DNA of 64,000 nt, from positions 186,001 to 250,000 of the forward strand of contig JAMPIV010012164.1 in the NCBI GenBank assembly GCA_024509875.1. The letters run 5' to 3'. A program made the position numbers and the translations under genes. This stretch comes from Oreohelix idahoensis. Lineage: Eukaryota; Mollusca; Gastropoda; Stylommatophora; Oreohelicidae. The notes under the pieces are model-generated. The model saw only the letters and a list, made by a program, of their open reading frames with translations, was not told the DNA's origin and made no database searches. Positions 9,019 through 64,000 of this stretch are shown in pieces; within the stretch, counting starts at the first letter, position 1; every line of letters starts with the position of its first letter.

Positions 9019-9862
9019 AATCAATTAATACCCTTTAGTTCCCCAAGGAACACAGACCTTCATCAAACACATGCCATCATCAAACACATACCATCATCAA
9101 ACACATGCCATCATCAAACACATGCCATCATCAAACACATGCCATCAGTTCACGTTCTTTTTTTACGTCTTCCTCATCACTTTTTCACTTCTGTCTCCAA
9201 TTCTCTTTTCCATGTGTTTTTGGTCTACCTCTGCCTCTCTATCTCCCTTGGGATTCCTGAACAAAGGTTGCCTTGTAAATGCTATAAACAGGTTTCTTCA
9301 TTATGTGTCATATCCATCACTAGCTTCTACATGACATCTCTTGTTCCACTGGATCTTGTCATCAGTTCCACATTGGTAACCTTGTCACACCATTTCAATC
9401 CTTCTGTTCTATGCAAGCATCCATTTATGAAAGTCTGTTGTTGTTTTATTGTTCTCCATGTTTCACAGCCATACAATAAGACTGATTTGACATTTGAGTT
9501 GAAGATTCTTATTTTCATGTTAGACTTGATTTCTCTTGATTTTCTAGGTTTCCTAATGCAATGAAAACTCTTCTTGTTTTTTTGTATTTTTATGTTGATA
9601 TCATTGTTTGTCCCTCCAACTTTGTCTATATTACTGCCAAGATTTGTGTATGATTCTACTTCTTGTAGTGGTGTTTCTTCAAGTTTGACCTTGTTATCAT
9701 TGCTTGCATTTATTCTCATTATCTTTGTCTTCTCCCTCGGTATTTTTAGACCCACTTGCTGTGACCTCTCGTCAAGTAATTTCATTTTGTCTTGAATCTT
9801 ATTACAGTTATGGCACAGAAAAGACAAGTCATCTGCAAAATCTAGACCAGTGGTTCTCATTG
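9019..9862 (-). pseudogene. LINE family 2, 3' part of reverse transcriptase
   Basis: Minus strand. Starts near the RT catalytic motif (GLDFADDLSFL, at about 9840) and continues with RSQQVGLKI, KTKIMRINA, LGSNIDKVGG, FNSNVKSVLLYGCETW and KWCDKVTNVELM. The 3' end (plus-strand 'ccctttagttccccaaggaa' near 9030) matches other copies. The part after VELM is rearranged and contains a 17-bp tandem repeat. Other copies: 14920-16480, 54590-55425 (plus) and several minus fragments. Confidence 0.75.
9056..9150. repeat. 17-bp minisatellite inside LINE family 2
   Basis: Five or so copies of 'catcatcaaacacatgc'. The unit derives from the LINE 3' region, where single copies read 'ccttcaacaaacacatgcc'. Confidence 0.75.
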
Positions 9863-9939
9863 TGGGCTTTCAGATCTGATTTTTTATAAATCACGCAGAA
9901 TGAGAGAACAAACGAACAAAATGTCTTTTTAGAGTGTTC

Positions 9940-10545
9940 AGAATTGGGCATGCAGGCCCGTCTGCCCATCCTTTCTCTCATCTTTCATACTGAATTAGAT
10001 TATTCTCACATACAATTTACATATCAATTTAAAGGAATTCAATGTTGTAAAAGTTAAATAACAGCATACTCACATTCACAGTATCCGAATACTATCATGA
10101 AATAAAATATGTTTAAAAGTACTAACTAATTATTACCATGAAAAAAATATATGTTGAAGAGTACAAACATCATCATTAAACCTACATTCGATATTATAAG
10201 GAAAGATGAATCTGATTAGGGGGGCATATAATCAGAACTCATAAAGTATTCGAAAAGTGACTGAGGTTATTTCTTAGGTTATGTGGAAGACAATTCCAAA
10301 GATGAGCAGCTGAGTACACTAAGCTTTTCTTGAATAGGTCAAGCCTAGGCTTGGGCTTTTGTATTTTGTTAAGGCGTTGAATGCGTCTTTCATTGTGTTT
10401 GAAAATTGGCCACAGCCTTGCTGGAGCATTCTATGACAGGATTTTGTGAATGAATTTGGCTTTGTTGAACAGAAGGCACTTTCTTAAGGTGCAGTATTTT
10501 GAGATCTTTATATAGATCTACACACTGTTTGGCAACCGTCAGAAA
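9940..10545 (-). pseudogene. LINE family 6, 3' fragment (copy 1)
   Basis: Shares long similarity with 51930-52610, for instance plus-strand 'gggggcatataatcag' and 'aagcttttcttgaata' followed by 'gtcaagcctaggcttg'. The other copy reads PRLDLFKKSLSYSAVYIWNNLP-like on the minus strand, a common reverse-transcriptase C-terminal signature. Confidence 0.6.
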
Positions 10546-10950
10546 CTAGACGCACAGCACGCTTTTGAAATAAATGGAGTCTTCGGCAACCAAGATAAAT
10601 ATGGGGAAACTAAGAGCCAGGGATCCAGGCGAGTAAGTGTAAGAGGTATGAAGCAGACATGAAAAAAGTCTTCCAAGACAGTAAAATATGATAGCAGAAA
10701 AACCAAACCAGCATAAAACATAATCAAATTATTATTAACACTAATTTTGATATTTGATGAGTTCAGCTCTAGCTTCAATCAAACCAAGGGTCACATAAAA
10801 TGTACTATTTACATTGTCATTGTATACTATATATATATATAATGTATATTCGACATCATCATCACCATCGCCACACTCTCCCTGAAGAGCAAAGACTTCT
10901 TCATCTGTGCCATCCATCCAAGGCGTTTATTATCGCTTAATATAATAGCT
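10546..10950. other. No gene seen
   Basis: AT-rich, with a short (TA)n run near 10835. No exon or repeat family recognised. Confidence 0.4.
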
Positions 10951-11656
10951 TTAACACATTAACTACCGAATTGAAAAAAACAGTGGCCGAATTAAATTTT
11001 TTTTCCATTTTCATACTGTAGGTGTTTGCACAAAGTAAGCTGTAGTTTTCGTAATTGTTTACATATTTTTATGAATTACATGTAATTTTAAAGATAAATG
11101 GATGTAGTATTACAATAAGCACCATTTGTAACTCTAATAGAGGTTGTTGCTATTTAACGGCCCCCCCCCCCCCGATGGCCGAGGACTTGCAATATTTTCA
11201 CAATTACTCGTATAACTGCTTGCACCCCATCTCTATCAAAATCACTATTTCAATCAATGTGCACACCGTTTTCACTCTTGTCCTCGTTGCTAGATCTATC
11301 AAGTCAATTGTTGAAACAAGTTTCTAGCCTATTCAGCCATTAGACGAGATGTACAAGCATTTTTTGTGGTCCTATCACTAGTTGCCACGGTAAACAGTTT
11401 TACACGATTTGGTAACTAACCCAAAACAATGAAAAATATGAACATAATATCAATTTTCCAGTGTTCTACAACAACCATGTTTTGGGAATTTGTTTTCCGG
11501 TGACAACTTAAAATCTCGAACCAGATCAGAAAGTGTTTCAGTACATTTTTCATTCGTTTTATTACTAAAATTACATTGACGCTCTGAGCGGCTCGCAGAC
11601 CAAATGATGGGATTTCAAAAGCCGGTCCCACCGGCTCGCTGTAGTTAATGTGTTAA
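10951..11656. mobile_element. TTAA-flanked MITE, piggyBac type, copy 1
   Basis: The element (10955-11652) is flanked by TTAA on both sides. Its ends are inverted: 'cacattaactac' at the left and 'gtagttaatgtg' at the right. A second copy lies at 37082-37774 with the same ends and its own TTAA flanks. TTAA targets are characteristic of piggyBac-type transposases. Neither copy has a transposase frame. A run of 14 C (near 11161-11174) replaces a short CT-containing stretch of the other copy. Confidence 0.75.
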
Positions 11657-11849
11657 ATTCCTTTTTAAATACATATGTACTTCATTGCTTCCTCTCTCTC
11701 TCTTTCTCTGTGTTAAATTAACTGCATTTTGTTAAAGTTTAAAATGTTTTAATTTGAAAACACTTTAGGAATTGTAGGGTAGACATGTAATATCACAATA
11801 ACTGCTATTTGTTACCCTGATGAAATAAAGATTTTGTTAATTGTTCGTT

Positions 11850-12560
11850 TGCTCTTCCATGTTATCCATTGTACATTTGGTGCCAGTTCTCTTTTCCTTA
11901 CATTTGTAGGTATCCATCTATTTCTCTTACTATGTGGACTCCCCAACAAGGATTGCCTTAGGATAATTATCAACTGTTTCCTCAACATGTGCCCTCCTCT
12001 CCAACATTTTTTAGGATAATTACCAACTGTTTCCTCAACATGTGCCCTCCTCTCTTAACATTTTTAAGGATAATTACCAACTGTTTCCTCAACATGTGCC
12101 CTCCTCTCTTAACATTTTTAAGGATAATTACCAACTGTTTCCTCAACATGTCCTCTCCAACATTTTTTTCTTCAGCTCTTGATCCAAATACATGTATTTC
12201 ATTGTACAGTAAAGCCCACACAATTCTCAATTTCAGTGTAAGAAAATGTACAAAGACTTCAATTGAATTCACAAAGGCACAGAACTATCAAAGAAGAAAA
12301 GCTATAAAAATGAATAATTTCTCATGGTAATATCATAATAACATCACAAATGTTAACTGTCAAAAAAATGTATTCATTCACAACTCTGAAGTTCCCCAAG
12401 GAGCATAGGCCTTCAACAAACTTATGCCAAATCTCCATGTCCCGTGCTGTCTGCTCAAGATCTTTTGGTGTCTTCTTCAAGCCTTTCATGTCTGTCTCCA
12501 GTTCTCTTCTCCAAGTCTCCATATATATATAAGGTGGTTGTACGGACTTCCATACTTTCA
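11850..12560 (-). pseudogene. LINE family 2 fragments, rearranged
   Basis: Plus-strand matches to LINE 2 3' regions at 11850-12000 ('gttctcttttcc', 'acaaggattgcctta') and 12388-12535 ('aaggagcataggccttcaac'). They are separated by a 54-55 bp tandem expansion and unique sequence. Confidence 0.55.
11950..12165. repeat. ~55-bp tandem repeat inside LINE family 2
   Basis: Four units, the last truncated, of 'aggataattaccaactgttt' plus 'cctcaacatgtgccctcctc' and a short T-rich end. The source is the LINE segment that elsewhere reads 'caacaggtttcctcaatgtg'. Confidence 0.75.
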
Positions 12561-12595
12561 GATTGTGCATGCTGGATCTTGTGTGATGATGACCT

Positions 12596-62881
<50,286 letters not shown>

Positions 62882-62949
62882 CTAGAAGCCATGTTCAAAA
62901 TATGTACTGAGAAATATTCCCAAACAATCCTGTGATTATCATGAAAGGT

Positions 62950-63290
62950 AGTCTGATGGGGTGCTCGTGTGGATGATGGCAGATAATTGGTGTAATCTCA
63001 AACATCCCGGGGCTTTCTCACTCCTTTTCATCTTGTTAACACCAGGACAGTTATGCAAAATTTTACTTTGTTTGTTTGTTTGTTTTTTTTTTTTTTTCAT
63101 TCATTTTTTTTTAAAAATATTTATTGTTTGTTTGTTTGTGTTTTGGACAGGGTAGGTAACACACACAAACACAAGTTTTTGTTTTACTCTATTTGGGCTC
63201 AGTGGAGGCGGGAAGAAGTTACTATATTGTCTTTAATTTATTACACTATATTTCCTAATTATGACCCATTGAGGGTTGAATGGATACTTG
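62950..63290 (+). repeat. R9 repeat copy
   Basis: Shares 'ggggtgctcgtgtggatgat', 'tttctcactccttttca' and 'tgacccattgagggttgaa'-like blocks with 15900-16195, with a longer T-rich middle. Confidence 0.65.
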
Positions 63291-63379
63291 GTTTGGTTTG
63301 GTTTTTTTTTACAAAATTTTTTTTCTTAAATTATGTAGATGATTTTCTTCCCGACTTTACTTGTAACCATTGTTTCAGC

Positions 63380-63810
63380 AATTAGAAGAAATACATGAGG
63401 ATGCTGAGATGTGAAAACATAGAAGGATGGGGTTAATTTCATGGAAAGAGAAGAAAATGAGACTAATCAGCAATGAACAAGCAGTTGGAAGAAGGAATTG
63501 AGGACCTTGAATTGCGGATATATAAATATATCCATGCCATGGAAAGAGAAGAAATCAAATAAAGAAATCCAAGAAAAACTATATGAGAATGAAGAAGATA
63601 ACAGTTACATAACATATTCTGGTCATATAAAAAGACATAACGCTTTTCTGAAAACCACAATGGAAGGAAGAGGTGAAGGTCAATGTGCAAGATTAAGACG
63701 GCTCTAAAAGTGGGAAGATTACATCAAGAGATAGATGGGAAAGTGTCTGTCAGACTACCATCAAGACAAGAGATTCACTGCAACCACCTTTGATGATAAA
63801 GTGGCATCTG
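63380..63810 (+). pseudogene. LINE family 8, degenerate 3' fragment
   Basis: YSGHIKRHNAFLKTTMEGRG, then KWEDYIKR and GKCLSDYHQDKRF, matching the minus-strand copy at 44740. Several stops. Confidence 0.6.
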
Positions 63811-64000
63811 ATCTTATCTGACAATGATGGTTTCTATTCCAATTTGTTTTTTGTGATGAGGTTGCAGCCTCATGTGTAACCTCGTATTAAATGCCTTTTA
63901 CAACATACCTGAGTAAGAAGAAGTCCTATAACATAAGATAAAAGAAAATAATGATGTAGTTGATGTTGATGTAGTTAAAGATAACAACACATTGGTCATG
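63811..64000. other. R10-like end and unclassified sequence
   Basis: 'gatgaggttgcagcctcatg' inverted-repeat motif near 63857; nothing else recognised. Confidence 0.35.

Overview
Animal genomic DNA, intron-rich and crowded with repeats; no bacterial genes. Mixed mobile elements (Maverick/Polinton, Penelope, Ty3-type LTR, several LINE and SINE families, Tigger and piggyBac-type MITEs) plus TTAGGG-type telomere-like sequence suggest a non-arthropod invertebrate, most likely a lophotrochozoan such as a mollusc. The species cannot be fixed from the sequence.

Region 1 (1-~4.2 kb) is the right part of a Maverick/Polinton or adintovirus-like element. It carries the C-terminus of a penton-like capsid protein, a small basic pVI/pX-like protein, an F54H12.2-type hexon-like capsid protein, an adenain-type cysteine protease and a PC4-like DNA-binding protein. 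The frames are open and tightly packed, the PC4-like gene has its own TATA box and polyA signal, and the gene order resembles the adenovirus penton-to-protease block.

Region 2 (~4.2-64 kb) is dominated by one host gene on the minus strand: a ZIP (SLC39, ZIP4/ZIP12-like) zinc transporter. I found nine coding exons between 62881 and 12596, none of them given by a single long ORF. Donors, acceptors and phases agree from the exon at 57104 down to the stop codon. One exon of length 3n+1 is missing between 62700 and 57104.

The ZIP introns hold nearly everything else: an intact, young-looking LTR retrotransposon (23845-33195) with integrase upstream of reverse transcriptase (Gmr1-type order); a Penelope-like element with a GIY-YIG end; a Tigger/pogo transposon with perfect 28-bp TIRs but an internal deletion; a Tigger-derived MITE; two TTAA-flanked MITEs; eight or so degenerate LINE families; and four tRNA-derived SINE groups. 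Many insertions are nested and keep exact target-site duplications, so their order can be read.

The most unusual general pattern is the number of minisatellites. At least seven grew out of LINE coding sequence (units 17, 26, ~27, 32, 33, 39 and ~55 bp). One grew from a SINE tail, next to a ZIP splice acceptor. Others (46-bp, 37-bp, telomere-like, and about 720 bp of nearly pure G) have no visible source.
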